Assembly (NCBI GenBank): GCA_030867875.1
Contig: JAOWCC010000577.1
Coordinates: 142,778,344-142,842,343, forward strand
DNA length: 64,000 bases
From: Actinernus sp. WN-2022
Taxonomy: Eukaryota; Cnidaria; Anthozoa; Actiniaria; Actinernidae
Direction of reading: 5' to 3'
Below, one piece after another: positions 32,634 through 45,429 of the stretch. Within the stretch, counting starts at the first letter, position 1, and each line of letters starts with the position of its first letter. Below the pieces are notes generated by a model. That model ran no database searches. It had not been told where the DNA came from and was given only the letters and a program-made list of their open reading frames with translations. The position numbers and the translations under genes were made by a program.

Positions 32634-35600
32634 TGTATTATCATAAGTTCTTTACACTCACGGAATTTCATTTTACTAAAAGAAGTGATCTTTCACGATT
32701 GTTTTTACAATAAAAATGGTGTCGAACAAATGGAGAAGTATGACGGCTTTGACCGCTCGCTGCATCTGTCTATTTACATTATTTTCTTGCAGCAGGATCG
32801 TATTGTTGGTTATTCATTGGGAGATCAAACAATAATATCTAATTGTGATTCCAGATCCAAGCAGCTGGTCTTATTACACAGTATACGCACGACAAGATGA
32901 ATAGAATTATAAAAAGACTCTTATCTATATCATCGGCTACTTCAACAAGTCTCGAACTCAGATGAATCGAGTGTAAAATCCATATTCAAATGCCTTAATT
33001 ATTAAGTCAGAAGCCATGGTGCTTGGCATTTAGAACCATAATGCTTTCATGAGGAACTAGATTTATTAGAAGTCAGGGATTGGATCAGTGATCACCGTGC
33101 GACGAAACATCGCACAGTTTATTTGTAATTTTAATATGAAAAGACTATAAAATCGCCCACTCGACATGACATGAATCAATTACGGACTGATTCGCAGAAT
33201 GTTTTCAAGTCATAGATGTATTTTCGTTAAGTTGTTTTCTCGGATAATCGTAACTGGAAGTGATCCTTGCATATCAGTTAATTACAGCCATTTTTAAAAC
33301 TTTGAAACAGCCACACCGCAACGCATACTTTTCTATCAGACTACAAAAAAAACCGAACAATTAATAAGTCACCTACGTGGTAGAAGCTGTTTCGAGAATT
33401 TTCTCACCTTAAAATATTTACCCATGTCGGTTAAGTCAGCGAATTTACGAAATGCTGCTTTCAGCTTTCCAAAACCTACATTCGCCATTGAGCTTACACT
33501 TAAAATGATGTTTAGAGGTAAAAGACCACAACGCTGATGAATTTTTTTTTTATTATATCACACAGATCTCTTCTTTAATAGGTCTGCCAAGTTGATGGAA
33601 GCAATTGCAAAGGTCCATGTTAAATTCTCATTTTGTTCTGCCTTGAAAATACTTTTTTTCTGTTCTTCGAGATTTTCGTTTTCAATGTTGTCGAGGAAGA
33701 CTGACGCACATGAAAGGCAAATTGATTTTGAAGATTACCGATGAAATCTCGCGCTCAGCAATTAGTCGTACCACATGAGTTTGTCATGGCCCAGTTTAAT
33801 CAGTCTCATCCAAATTCACTTTTGAGGAATAACAAAGTATTGAATGTAAATTATCGATTTCTTTAGGATTGGACTTCTTTTACTGCTTTAGTTCACTACA
33901 TTACTTCAAAGTTTAATAGCAATTTCAGTCCTCGACGACACACTGTTTGAATCAGTAATTGAAAACGTCCGAGGCATGAAAATGGTCAAGGCGCGTGGCG
34001 TCAGATTTTCGCGGCAATTTAGCAGTAATAAGTAGCGAAAGCCGTCACCAGTTTAACCTGCCTCCGTGTTCTGACTTGCTACCACTTAAACTGTGATAAA
34101 AATACGACGAAAACAACGTCTACTCTTTCATAATTCAAAACCTTTGCTCAGTTACAGACCTCAGATTGTACACTACGCTTGCATCGACAGTGGCTTTGTT
34201 TATGGTTAAGTCTCAAAAGCCACACGTTGCTCAGAAACGGAATTGTTCATTAAACAAAAATCCTATCCACAGCAACCTCTTTGGACAAAAGAAAAACGAC
34301 AAAGCAATAGCATGTTTATTTTATTTGTCTAAACATTACACAAGCCCAGCATTAGCAAGGTTTTTCGATCCGCTGTGTCTAATAACCCGGCGCGTGCCAG
34401 CCTTGGCTGTACGTAGTATTCTTAGGTTTTTGACGCCCAGCCCAAGTAATTCAGTGCTATATATAAAGACGGCAATAGCGCTGTTTTGTTTTGTTTTTGG
34501 AATAAATTGCTACTGCTTCTTCATGAAATTGGAAAATCAGAATATCAGAAAATCGTCCAAGCTGTTAAACTCTGAACGACAACTAAAACACTGGTCCTCT
34601 CCAGGCGATCATTGAATAATTAACAATAAGACACTTTCTACTGGAATATAACATAAAAGTATTTTGATATATTCGGCTACATAAATGTTTAAGATTATTC
34701 AATTTTTAACAGATCGATCTCCAAAGCTTTCGTAAACACAGCTACTTCAGTCAGTTCGTAGTATCAAACGTGTCATTTTGTGCGATCGACTCCTATTTGA
34801 ATAACCATTCTGAGAACAAAGCGGCCAAATCGTGTCCTTGGAGGCTCCAGTTGAATTGCTTACTCTTATATTTTTCTTGTTAAATCAGTAAGACTCAAGT
34901 GTTGAGGTGTTTCGTTTCTCGATCGCTTATGCTAAAACTTACTTTTTTTCTGTTTAGCCGGCCCTTCCTGGATAAACCGGTTGGTCGTATCTTTGCCAAT
35001 AAGTTCCCCGTATCAGAGCGTGAGGCAGAGAAAGGGTTCCTTTGAATGTCGAGAGATTCTCCTTTAAAATTGAACGCCTCTTAAACTCTTAAGACATGCC
35101 AAAGAAGCTCTGCATGGTATTCGTATTTTCAAGCGGGTATGACAAGAACTCTGACTGCTTCAACTTTACGCCTTGTGTTAACATATGGGAAAATTATTCT
35201 CAAATTTATAAGCAGCTCTGACTTGGGTGTCACGAACATCAGCTTTTTGCATATTTTGATGAAAGAATAAGTAAATAACATAGAAAGAACAAAAGCCTAT
35301 AATGACGATAAATTACGGCTGCTCTTCATACTGATATTTTTTGTGACAGTTGATTCAAATTGGTACGATTACTGAAGCCGACAGAGACGCCCATATCCCT
35401 CTGCATACGGCTAAACTAACGCACTATAATACAAATTTTGTAAAAAAAAATTCAATAAAAGGATTCACTTCATTCGTGTTATTGATAAGAGCGGTTCCTC
35501 TCTCCAACTTAACACTAATCATGGTAATCAAGCTCTTTGTTTGTGGTTGGCGGTAGGAATTTCTCCATTTTCTGGCTTCTCGCGAACAAACGCAATGTCT

Positions 35601-37190
35601 TCGAATTTCAATTGCAATAATTGAGTTGTTTAGGGCGGCACGGGACAAGCGATTAGAAACTAATACGCTTTGATTAAATCGAATGTCACTACTTGAAGGA
35701 AAACTGGTAGAGACTGAAGGAAATGAAAGATGTAAAATAAGAAAAGCATGTAAAAGAACATAATCTCGTTTATGATTCGGATTTTCTATTTTACTTTAAC
35801 GAGTGCCACAGACGCGTAATTTCTTGAAGACTTCAGAGACTAAGCTTTGCGGTTAACTGTGGCCACATTAATACATCAGTATTGTTTCTTAGAAGTATAT
35901 AGGTATAAAAAATATTTAGTCTAAGGGGAAAAGCTTCAACAAACAGGTGTTACGATCACACACAAGCAAACAGGATGGCGGAGTTAGAATCCAAAAGCTT
36001 TCTAACTTAAGTACTTTTGTCATTCAGAAATACTTACAAATATAAAAATAGATATCTAGAAGACATCGCTTGCTGCTTTGGAGACCTCTAGTCGAACTGC
36101 AGCAAGACGAATGGCCTGAAAAGACTGCGAAACCGCTCAACCTGTCAAGGCCGAGCAACTACTCGTGGAGAGGTACCCCGCAGTCTGAAGCCTTTACAAG
36201 ACTAGAAACAAACAAGAGACCGTGATGGCTCTTGAAACAAACTAGTGTAATAGGCTATTGTCAAAAAACACGAAAAGATTACTAGGCGTTACTTGCCAGC
36301 AACTGACTCTGAAACACGTATAGAGATACGAGCACAGCACGCGGATTGTTGATATTTTGCGACGTCGTCGTCCGTGGGAAATTCAGCCGTTCTACACGTT
36401 CTAAAATCATTGCTGTAAAGCCGCCTTCCGTTGCAAACGTGACCTCGCTCTAATCTGAGATCTGGGTAACATTGACTCAGTGAAACTTACAGTCAAGAGC
36501 ATGTACGTGACGACTCGTGCTTCGCTATTACACAAATAGCCGGGACTTAGCGGTCACGTGACCTTTTCAGTCACAAAAATGGTGCTAGTACGATATGGAT
36601 GCCAGGAGTGGAAAGAGCGAGCGAATATTAGTAACCAAGGCAAGTTTTAGGTTCATATCTTTAAAACTGAAGTAAAGACACATTTTTGAAATCATAATTA
36701 ACAGAGTTTATGAGGATGGAGGGCAACGTACATCTTCGTTCTCCCGGCTTTCGAGGAAATTAAAAGTTGCATGACGCAATCATGATAACAAGAAGATACT
36801 GAAAAACAAGCGTGAAATGAGCACGTACTGTCTTGCAACACGCTCCCAATACTTATTTTCGCATCGAGCTTCGGGACCGTCGACAAATGGATACGTTGTG
36901 GTCGAACATTTACGATGTTCAAACAAATATTTGTTCCTCTTCGAGTGTAAAGTGTGATATACTCCGAGTCTTGCCGTGTGGGTTTCTCGATATCCGAAGG
37001 ACGGTCTTTTCAGTAGCAATTCAACATAAAAAACCATTTCCGGACTGAGTCATCGTATCACTGCTGGTTTCTCTCAGTGCATGGGTCTACGATATAACAG
37101 TTATAACTCTGTTCGGAGCTCTTAGACTCCTGTTCTATCGACTACACTATCAGACACTTTTGTTGAAATGAGAAAATAACCGTCCAGGAA
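32634..37190. other. No gene or element recognised
   Basis: The longest quiet stretch of the window. The 149-codon plus-strand frame at 34166-34615 lacks splice context or motifs. At 36582 an ATG in good context (CACAAAAATGG) opens ~21 codons running to AAG|GCAAGT, a possible GC-type donor, shortly after a GGTCACGTGACC E-box palindrome. At 36780-37037 both strands show protein-like open frames. I could not connect these into a gene. Confidence 0.4.
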
Positions 37191-37336
37191 TAGATGGGTT
37201 GCAGTCAATTCCCAGAGATTCAAACGACAAAGGGCATGGCGGCCATGTTGGTGTACCTAACAAAAGAAGCTAACGAAGAATCTATTGTTAAAGGTACACC
37301 AACATGGCCGCCGTGACGTCATGTGCAACCCATCTA
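37191..37336. mobile_element. Palindromic MITE
   Basis: TAGATGGGTTGCA at the left pairs with TGCAACCCATCTA at the right. Inside, GGCGGCCATGTTGGTGTACC pairs with GGTACACCAACATGGCCGCC exactly. A TA repeat may be part of the ends or the target duplication. Confidence 0.75.
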
Positions 37337-38404
37337 TAGGATAAATTACTTCTTAGCTCAATTTCTATAGTACCATTATTTAAACTTACAGAACTGCAAT
37401 TAAAATACTCAAATCTTATTGACTTGCTGTACGCCGATCAGTAGATTGCAATAAGGTTAAGAGATATGTACTATTCAATATTTTGTTATCTCACAAGACG
37501 CGAACTATTTTTATGGAATTCCAAATCAATTAAACAAAGCTAATATTTAATTAAAGTAACCTGAACGTAGTAGCGTGTTCCTACATTAAGTAAAACTGTA
37601 TATATTATTGTATGATTTTTAATAAAGCAGAAATTTTCTCAGACCCTTGCTCGTCCCTCTTATACCACAGGAAGCCCGGTTTCACATCTTTTTTCTCGAT
37701 TTTAATTCGGAGTTGCCTGCGGAGGAGGCTATTTCCTAACGTGCTTTTCATTAAGTTATATTGAAAGCGGCATATGTTGATCTTTCCGAATACAGATCAG
37801 TTACGCTTTTCACTGGCGCCGAACGCAATTGAAACAAAAGATCAATAGGCGGCTTCTTTTGATATAATTAAGTTTGACGCATGAAAAGTTCGAAGTTTGA
37901 AATGGGCCTTAGGTTTCTACGGAATTTAAAGACTTATAGTATGTTTTATACGCTCAAAGCATAGCATTTGATCTCTAGTTTCACCGAAGCGGCTCGGTAA
38001 ATATCCACCACTATTCACCGACACTGAGGTGAATAATTGTTAAATATTGCCACTGAGTCAATGCTTAATCATTGCCAGGCCGATAAAATGCTTTTTTTTT
38101 TCCCAATGCGAGGTTTCCTCGTTGTACGCAATAACCTGATACCTCTTTTCATAAATCATTAAGGAGCATTATTTGCCAAGTACGTATAGATGTGTATAAA
38201 ATTACTGTTCACGGCCTATCATAGTTTTTGTCTCGGCCCTCCCAACCACTATGGGTGAAAGACAGGAGTTTGACATGTTGCCACCTCCTGTTGTACACTG
38301 AACTGTTTAATAAAACAGCAGTGTTTATATCACTATTACAGACACTGATGTTGAATTCATCAGGGATCGAGAGTATTTTCTTGTTTTCAAAGTCCTAGGA
38401 CTTT
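37337..38404. other. No gene seen; MITE fragments
   Basis: A lone Mutator-type right end, GGAGTTGCCTGCGGAGGAGG plus CTA, sits at 37709-37731, matching the complete element at 47067-47232. A GGCTCGGTAAATATCCACCA fragment at about 37992 belongs to a dispersed family. No coding recognised. Confidence 0.5.
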
Positions 38405-38564
38405 GAAGTACTATTTCTAACACAAATTCAAGTGTTTTATCAGGGGTTCCAAATACCAAGAAAACAATTAAACTCGAGGAGCGCAGACCCGAGGGTTCTA
38501 TTGTGTTCGAGGTGCTTGGAATCCCGTAATAAAACACTTGAATTCGTGTTTGAAATAGTACTTC
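38405..38564. mobile_element. Foldback MITE
   Basis: GAAGTACTATTTCTAACACA at the left pairs with TGTTTGAAATAGTACTTC at the right. The inner AAGTGTTTTATCAGGGGTTC pairs with the AATCCCGTAATAAAACACTT block. The interior is non-coding. Confidence 0.7.
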
Positions 38565-39027
38565 TTACACGAATGGCAGTAACACTAATGTCAATATTCT
38601 TGGATCATTAGGAAGTGTTGTTTGCTAGGTATATTGTTGCATTCAGTAATCGATATGGTTGTCAGGCGGAGTTTTTCCTGAACTTGGATACCTTGATTCC
38701 CTCTGCGATTAGCGATCCGGCATTCACTTGTATATTGCACGATGAAATTCGGTGTTCCCAGAGTTCCATCCAACCTGTCAAGGCCGTTCCCAGAGTGCTT
38801 GGAGTGCTGTAGAACACACTGAAGTCATTAATTCAGTCATGGGCTCCTGTTCAGTAGTGGAAACCTGGAACAATCTTTTCGCGGATGTGCCGCAAACCGG
38901 CATGTGCCAGTTAAAAGAACCCGTGTAAAAGGGATTCAAGTTCCCTGGATGACATCTGAAATATCGATCAGGCCATGCGTGATCGCGATTACCACCTTCG
39001 CAAAGCCGTCAAATCTAAGTTGCCTTA

Positions 39028-39413
39028 AGGCTGGTTTTCACTAGCGACGGAAGCAGAAGCAGAAGCGTAAGCGTAAGGAGCCTTACGTTCTAGTGAAAAT
39101 CAAGAAACGGAGACGTAAGCTCGACTGAAGCATAAGCGGAAGGAACGGAAGGTTTCCTTCTTACGTCTCCGCTTCTGCTTCCGTCGCTTCCGTTCCAGTG
39201 AAAACTAGTCAAACGTAAGCAGAAGCGGAAGCAGATGAATCTAGCCAATCAGAATACTCATTCTCAGGCCCTTTGCAATGTAAATATAGCATGCAAGCGA
39301 GGTTTTCGCTTCTGAACGAGGCTTATGCTTATGCTTCCGTCGTGTTGATTTTCACAAGAATATTAGTTTCTTATGCTTACGCTTACGCTTCCGTCGCTAG
39401 TGAAAACCAGCCT
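39028..39413. mobile_element. Harbinger-type MITE, TTA duplication
   Basis: AGGCTGGTTTTCACTAGCGA at the left is inverted at the right (TCGCTAGTGAAAACCAGCCT), with TTA on both sides (39025-39027, 39414-39416). Subterminal GAAGC/GTAAGC hexamers are repeated on both arms and in the middle. A TTA duplication fits PIF/Harbinger. Confidence 0.8.
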
Positions 39414-39416
39414 TTA

Positions 39417-40249
39417 TAATGGTGTGTTTTCACTAGGACATGTCTGACTAGTTAAACATAAAAAATCCGAAAAGACAGTGAAAACACTTCGGTTGAAGTT
39501 CACCGAGTTAAACATGCAAAGTGTTTTCATTAGGAATTTTGCGGCTTGTCCTGCCGCATGCCGCGACCAATCACTGTACATGAACTGACAGACGCCTGTA
39601 GATTATTTATTCAGCTGTCAAAGAAAGCATTTAGCAGACCTTTTGCAGCTTCTCTACGGTAATCGCTTCACGCAGGATTCTATTTTGCTTCATAAGTTGT
39701 GGGCCAACGAGGCCCCAAATCAAATCAAATCAAATCAAATCAAATGTTTCCTTGCTTACTCTGAAATTCTCACGCCACAGATGGTCTTGATAATTGTCGA
39801 TCAAAAGGTGCTCAAACTAGAACTGTGGTCTTGGATATGCCCAGACTGATTTCCTAGCTTCTTCTGCGATTACTACCTCTGTTACTGTATTGAGAGAAAT
39901 GCTGCTATTCTTCTTCTTCGACTCATTTGAAGAGACATTGATCGCAATTTTTGTAAAAATCGCCTTTGTTTTCGCATAAATACAGCAAGAATTAAAAGCA
40001 GAGCGGTAAACACGAATGCTTGTTCTCCGGCCATTTTTTCGAAATTAGAATCACTTACCATACCAACACCTCAAATTTCACAGTAAAAACAGTCTGGCGC
40101 GTTTATTATACTAGTATAAGTCGGTCTGTAAACAAACACCTCAAGGAATGTTATACTAGAAAAATGTCCTAGTGGATAAGAGCCTATGTAAACAAGTACA
40201 AATAATTTATGCAAGTCTACATTAGCTTATTGAAAGTAATACCACACAA
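39417..40249. other. No gene seen; (AATCA)n run
   Basis: 39716-39745 is a perfect AATCA pentamer run, following GGCCAACGAGGCCCC. It probably marks the tail of a truncated retroelement. GTGTTTTCACTAGGA at about 39424 and GTGTTTTCATTAGGA near 39521 are similar direct blocks. Confidence 0.5.
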
Positions 40250-40393
40250 AATTGGCAATTATGCCTGACTTCGATACGAAATAAAATTATGTTCGTGCTC
40301 TCCAAATTGATTTTTAATTGCACAAAAAGGCTAAGGGTAGCCTATAATTTAATAAAGTAAAAACGGGATCGATTTTATCATTTCATTGGCACT
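40250..40393. mobile_element. Right-end fragment of a TTAA-flanked MITE
   Basis: AATTGGCAATTATGCCTGAC...GTTCGTGCTCTCCAAATTGA...GGCACT followed by TTAA matches the right half of the complete element at 46098-46685. The left half is missing. Confidence 0.7.
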
Positions 40394-41259
40394 TTAATGT
40401 ACATTTTACGACTATATTGGGACAAAAAATGGCTATTTCCAGGTCCAGCGCCTGATCAAGAAAAAGAGAGCAAATTCGTTTTTCGGTCGATTGATGAACA
40501 ATTTGTTAGAAATCAGCTTAGACCCCTGAAGACAAACAAGGCCATTGGTTTGGATCAGATTTGCTGTCTCACTCGGTTCAGTGTTCAACCGTTATCTCCG
40601 TTATTCACAGGCGGCCCAGGCTCGACATATATTTCCCGCTTTTTGGGTTACCTGTGGTATGTTTCATAAGCGATCTCGGAAGAGTTTATAGAATTGCTCC
40701 TTGTGAATTCTCTTTTCCGATTCCTACGAAATAAATCTTCAATAATAAAAGATTGATACTTAATGAAGTTGTGTGAGTGGTTTTGGGGTGATTTGGGGAC
40801 TTCTAAAGCAGTTTATTAGGCCTCGAGGTTTTGACGGTTGGCCGCGTGTCTACTTCAAAGACACAAATATACTTCGAGGCGCTTTTCATCGATGGACCTC
40901 ACTCGCCGCCGAAATTCGACAAGAAATTCAAATCAATTTCGCCTCTGCTTTCGGCACACAAATCCAGAGATGTGTAAGCACTTCTCATCCACGTTTCAGG
41001 CCAAACGACCTGAAAACAGCCTGGAAAATAAATTCCGAATTCAAAATATTTCCCTCGCCTATACGATCTGCAGATTGATCGGTCCACAAATCAGCGGTAG
41101 ACATCGCAGGCGGTGCTTTCAAGATGCGTGGGCATGGCAACTGCAAAAAAAAAACGCTGAAATTTCAGCTAGACACAGCCCATGGACAAATAAACACATG
41201 CTGTAAGTATTTTCGCTTTTTATTCAATATTAGTGACTAAAAAAATCCAAACAAATGTT
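40394..41259. other. No intact gene; tiny LINE fragment
   Basis: At about 40485-40565 the plus strand encodes DEQFVRNQLRPLKTNKAIGL plus DQI. This resembles the N-terminal reverse transcriptase motif of LINEs (LKTNKA.GLD.I), and then the frame degenerates. The overlapping open frames at 40773-41206 lack recognisable motifs. Confidence 0.45.
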
Positions 41260-43330
41260 AGTAAATAAAGCCACTTACAGAGCTTGGGTTACCTGTGGTA
41301 TGCTAGCTACTATCGGAAATTCTTCTGTACATCCTGTCTTGCGAAACGTCGGCTCTTTACATGTGCTGGGATTGCTAGCCATGGAATTACGGCTGGACCA
41401 ATCTAGGAATTGGCTCACTAGGTATCTAGAGCTATCACCGTTTTTCCAGACTGGTACTGTAATATTAGAATCATCAGCATATTTGTACAGGGCTGTTTCG
41501 GTGCCTAGGCTAATTTCTAAATCATTAAGAAAAATGTTACAAAGATATGGGCCACTAACACTACCCTGGGTAGTACCCTTATTTACATCTATCCACTCAC
41601 CTAAAAAAGATGTTATATACAACCCTCTGCTGCCTATCACTAAGAAAGCTAAGAAACCAATTTATGATGTATGGATTTAGAGGTAGTTGTTTAAGTTTAT
41701 TTGAAAGTAGATCATGATTGACCGAGTCAAAGGCCTTACTAAAGTCCATGGCGAAGAGACGGACGGCCTTGCAATCAGGATTATCGAGATAACTATACAC
41801 TTTATGTTGAATGAATAACATTCGATTTTCCATCGCTACAGTCTGACTTGTATATATATGTTTCTCTTTTTGTTTTCTAAACTTAATGTTATGCACTTAT
41901 TTTAATTAATTTAAATTGTAATTTTATGTTTCCTTTTGTGTGTCTGAAACTGCCCTTATACTTGTTGTATTTTTTTCTGTATGAGCTCCCTCGATAAGCC
42001 TTTAGCTTTTGGAGCAAATGCAGAGAGCAAATATGTTTAAATAAAAAAAAATTAAAAAAAAGAATGGATAACAGCGCGTCGGTACAGCTGCCACCTTCTC
42101 TGTATGCGAACTGCGTGGAGCTTAGATTCTCTTCTACTACTGAATGATATCCTTGGCATGAGTACTGTATACAATCTTTTCGAAGGCTCTTGCAACTAAC
42201 TGCTGTTACATTAATTCCACGGTAATCATTACTCTCTCGAGGCAGATCAACTTTTGGAAGAGGATTAATGTTCGCTCTTTTCCAGGACGTGGGCCAAGTG
42301 TGCGTGGAGAGGGACAAATTCCAGATCTTGGTGACGACAGGAGTAAGAATTTCACTGTGATCTTTCCAGATCCAGTAAGGAATGAGGTCTGGACCTGTCG
42401 CTGTCATCTTGATTCTTCTAAGAGAGTTCCACACCTGTCTCTCTGTAATTTCAGGAATCTCCTCATTACCAATCGACACTGATGAGTGTAGGCTGTGTAT
42501 AATTCGTATCAGTGCAGAGATTACCAAAATAGTCATTTAGTTCTTTAAGGAACCCGTTATCTAATGAGATACTGTAGGAGAAACGTCTTCGCTGAGAGAT
42601 GTTATCAACCCTTTTCCACCACTCCCTGCTACCCGTTGCAGAAAGGCAGTGTCTTCTGTTCTCACTAATAACGTCTGAGATCCTTTTATTAATATCGCGG
42701 AGCCGATCTCGCAGCATGGATTTAACAAGAGGACTCATCCATACCAGATCGCGTGACGACATTGAGACACTCCTGTAGGGCATACAGGTGTCCATGTGTT
42801 GTAGAATAGTCAATTCCAATCGCTCTACTGCCTGATCAATATCTTTAGCCGCTAAAACAGTGTCCCATTTCTCCTCAGCCAGGGCACAATAGAGGTTATT
42901 TTTACGATACTCCCTACGATCGCGTATTTTAACATTACGCCTGATCGGTTTTAGCTTTGTTCCAGCCGGCCGGTAAAATCACTCCTTTATGGTCAGTCTT
43001 CATTAACATTTGAATAGAGTAGCACTTTCCAAATAGGTCTGAACGATTAGTAAGACAGTTGTCAAGGCACGCGTCACCTCTAGTAGGGAAACTGACCAGA
43101 ACATTCCAGCCAGATAATAATTGTAAGCGATTTATATCCAAACGATTCGGGTCGCCGCCACATACAACAACAGTGTCCGGATGTTTGTCTAAGGTGTCAT
43201 CAACAATGTTTATAAGAGAGTTCATGAAGTCACATTCCAGATAGTTGTGCTTCGGTGGGTGATAAATACCACAAACTAACACGCAGTGTCCCGAGGGTAA
43301 TAGAAGCGTTATGCAGTACATCAACAATTA
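41260..43330 (-). pseudogene. Non-LTR retrotransposon carcass: endonuclease C-terminus plus reverse transcriptase
   Basis: Reading down the minus strand, 43327-42935 gives the end of an AP-like endonuclease ([11 protein letters not shown], where GGDFN is usual, then [14 protein letters not shown] and TDHKGV). 42819-42466 is the linker. 42536-42070 is the RT start ([40 protein letters not shown]). 41808-41275 is the RT core ([39 protein letters not shown] at about 41470-41490). Frame breaks separate the blocks and a younger element (41821-42061) splits the RT, so it is inactive. CR1/Jockey-like. Confidence 0.85.
41821..42061 (+). mobile_element. 5'-truncated retroelement inserted in the LINE, 12-bp TSD
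   Basis: GAATGAATAACA (41809-41820) and GAATGGATAACA (42062-42073) are the duplicated target, with one mismatch. They rejoin the split RT frame (SCTDALLSI then QHKVYSYL). The insert ends in AATAAAAAAAAATTAAAAAA, a plus-strand A-rich tail. It contains ATAAGCCTTTAGCTTTTGGA, the same 3' body as the 71-bp insertion at 28631. Confidence 0.85.
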
Positions 43331-43544
43331 AAGTTGGAAATTGAATATTTTACGCATTACGGCAAAAACATTATACTGATCATTGAGATAATTTAGAAAT
43401 TCACAAATTCCCATAAACGCAGGATTGAATGTAAAGAAAAGGTCCCAATTCAGGACTCAAAAATCTTTTACGGTCGGGCGGGCGGGCAAGAACATGTCGC
43501 TAAAATTGGGAGCTCGGTGCGATCATGTAGATAATGTTATTTCT

Positions 43545-43690
43545 AAGGCCTGTTGAGGCGTATAAGGCATCTTCTACCGCTGCATGCTCGTTTAACTTTT
43601 TATAATGCGCTTATTTTACCTAATTTAGATTATGCAGATTATTCACTCAGCATAAACAATGAACTGTCTACAGCGACTGGCCATGAAAAC
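43545..43690 (+). pseudogene. LINE fragment, reverse transcriptase thumb
   Basis: The frame reads RRIRHLLPLHARLTFYNALI then LPNLDYAD, a standard LINE thumb motif (xxLTLYNALIxPHFDYxx). It lies immediately upstream of another LINE in the same orientation and is out of normal order with it, so it is a separate fragment. Confidence 0.7.
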
Positions 43691-43729
43691 AGCAAGATTG
43701 AATCCGATATTCAAGGAAAGAAGATGAAA

Positions 43730-45300
43730 CGGAACGTGGAAATTATCGGCCCCTCTCAATTCTGAGCATACCGAGCAAAATTTTGAATCATGCGTAACAG
43801 ATAAGATTGTTGAACACGTCTTTATCGATAATCAGCTGGTCAGTGATAATCTATGGGCATAAAGAAAGGGTCACTCAACAAATCTATTATTAGCCAATTT
43901 AACTGAGATCTGGAGGAAAGCACTTGACTCGAAACAAGTAGTCGGGGTAGTCTTGATCGATAACCAGAAGGCGTTCGACTGCGTATCGCATCCCATACTC
44001 ATAAACAAACTCGAACATTGCTTTGGAATTAGTGGTAGACTATTATCGTGGTTGAAAGACTACCTCAGGCAACGAAAACAGTTTACCATTATCAATAGAC
44101 AACGCTCCGACTACGCTGAAGTAACTTGCGGTATACCACAGCGGTCGGTCCTCGGTCCGACCCTGTTTATACTATACACTAGTGATCTGCCAGCTGCGGT
44201 TACCTCCGGAACAGTGTTTATGTACGCGGATGACACTACAATATATTGTGTAGGTGGCTGTGCCGACGAGGTCACTGCACTACTTCATTTATTTATTTAT
44301 TTTTACCCAGACAAACACCTTGCCCGCTGTAGCTTATGCGTTATGCGGGTATCAGCGGCCATCCCGAGGGGACGGCCCCCGGGCAACCCACGGGCAACCC
44401 AGGGGCTTAGCAGGGGATTTGTAGCAAAAACATGCCCCACACGCGGAGCATTAGAGCGCTTTTGCGTTTTAGTCAAAATACCCCGGGAACATACCCACGG
44501 GGTTTGCACGTAGTCTGCTGTCTCAACGTTCAGCGGTTTTCGCCACAGGACTCGCTCCGGCTTCGATTTCTTTGTCCTTGAGGTAAGTCAGTATCATTAT
44601 CATTCAAATTAAGAGATTAAATTAAGCCACCACTGTCGGAAGACAGAACAAAAAAATAAAGGATAATATTTGTATAAAACTATTAAGATTTTTGACACTT
44701 CTAAAACGTTTAGCTTCTAATACTTATAATATGTTGCCCAGGTTGCCCCAGGGGTGGGGTTTTTTGTCACAATTTTCTGCCCCACCCGAGGGGTTTTAGC
44801 ATGTATTTGTCATGGCTGCTGTGACAAATGCCCCTGGGTTCCCGGGGGCCGTCCCCTCGGGATGGCCGCTGATACCCGCATTACCTGACTGGGGCGGTTT
44901 TACTTGTAAGGACAATTTTACCTCTTTAGAAACTCTTCATTGCAGAGCCGCCAAACTTATTTTTAATCTCTCAAGGGATATGCCAACAGTAGATGTTTTG
45001 AGTACTGCTAAATGGGACAGCCTACTTTTATGTATAAATTGAGCAAAATTAACATACAAGATATGCAATGGTTTAACACAGATTACCATGTCACACATCA
45101 TTCATAAGCCCGATAATAATTGTAATTTTAGAAATGCCAATAAACTTAAGGTTCCATGGTTCAATACATATTTTATGAAAAACTCTATAGCCCACAGAGG
45201 TTCCATAGTTTGGAATGCTCTAACAGCGCACTTATCCGACGACACACTATCTGTCAAATCGTACGGGAAAATGGCCAAGAGGGTTAACACACTTCGCAAC
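43730..45300 (+). pseudogene. Non-LTR retrotransposon reverse transcriptase, split by a Harbinger-type MITE
   Basis: The RT reads GHSTNLLLANLTEIWRKALD, NQKAFDCVSHPILINKLEH, CGIPQRSVLGPTLF (the usual Gly after GIPQ is Arg) and FMYADDTTIY (about 44218-44245). It is interrupted near 44290, just before an ATTT run, and by the MITE at 44344-44880. The C-terminal region resumes at about 44930 (LETLHCRAAKLIFNLSRDMP) and, after a stop, at 45088-45300 (HRGSIVWNALTAHLSDDT). Inactive through frame breaks and insertions. Confidence 0.8.
44344..44880. mobile_element. Harbinger-type element with GC-rich TIRs, TTA duplication
   Basis: TGCGGGTATCAGCGGCCATC (continuing CCGAGGGGACGGCCCCCGGG) at the left is inverted at the right, with TTA on both sides (44341-44343, 44881-44883). 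Inside, near 44582, TTTGTCCTTGAG|GTAAGTCAG is an excellent 5' splice site on the plus strand. This suggests the element derives from one whose gene had a first exon there. No acceptor or protein was identified. Confidence 0.8.
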
Positions 45301-45424
45301 CAGGGCCGGGTTGTTCAAAGCCCGATTAGTGCTAATCCAGGGTTAATTTCCATGACAACCAATAGGTTCTGTGCAGAGTTAATCCAGGATTAACACTAAT
45401 CGGGCTTTGAACAACCCGGCCCTG
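45301..45424. mobile_element. Palindromic MITE, GGCCGGGTTGTTC family
   Basis: CAGGGCCGGGTTGTTCAAAG at the left and CTTTGAACAACCCGGCCCTG at the right. The arms continue through CCCGATTAGTGCTAATCC / GGATTAACACTAATCGGG. The related copy is at 17244-17384. It sits at the end of the LINE frame. Confidence 0.85.
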
Positions 45425-45429
45425 GACTT

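Noticed and set aside
34166..34615. 149-codon plus-strand frame
   Set aside because: No recognisable motif, no splice context, no low-complexity or transmembrane pattern. Length alone is compatible with chance in this much sequence.
36582..37048. Possible first exon (ATG with GC-type donor at about 36645) and protein-like frames on both strands at 36780-37037
   Set aside because: Strand and exon connections could not be decided. RNA-seq or a protein search would settle it, and without that I do not call a gene.
40773..41206. Overlapping 101- and 122-codon plus-strand frames
   Set aside because: They overlap in different frames with no motif in either. The region borders LINE debris.
41889..42070. 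C-terminal part of a minus-strand reverse transcriptase frame
   Set aside because: The last ~55 residues of that frame are antisense sequence of the inserted A-tailed retroelement (41821-42061), not LINE protein.
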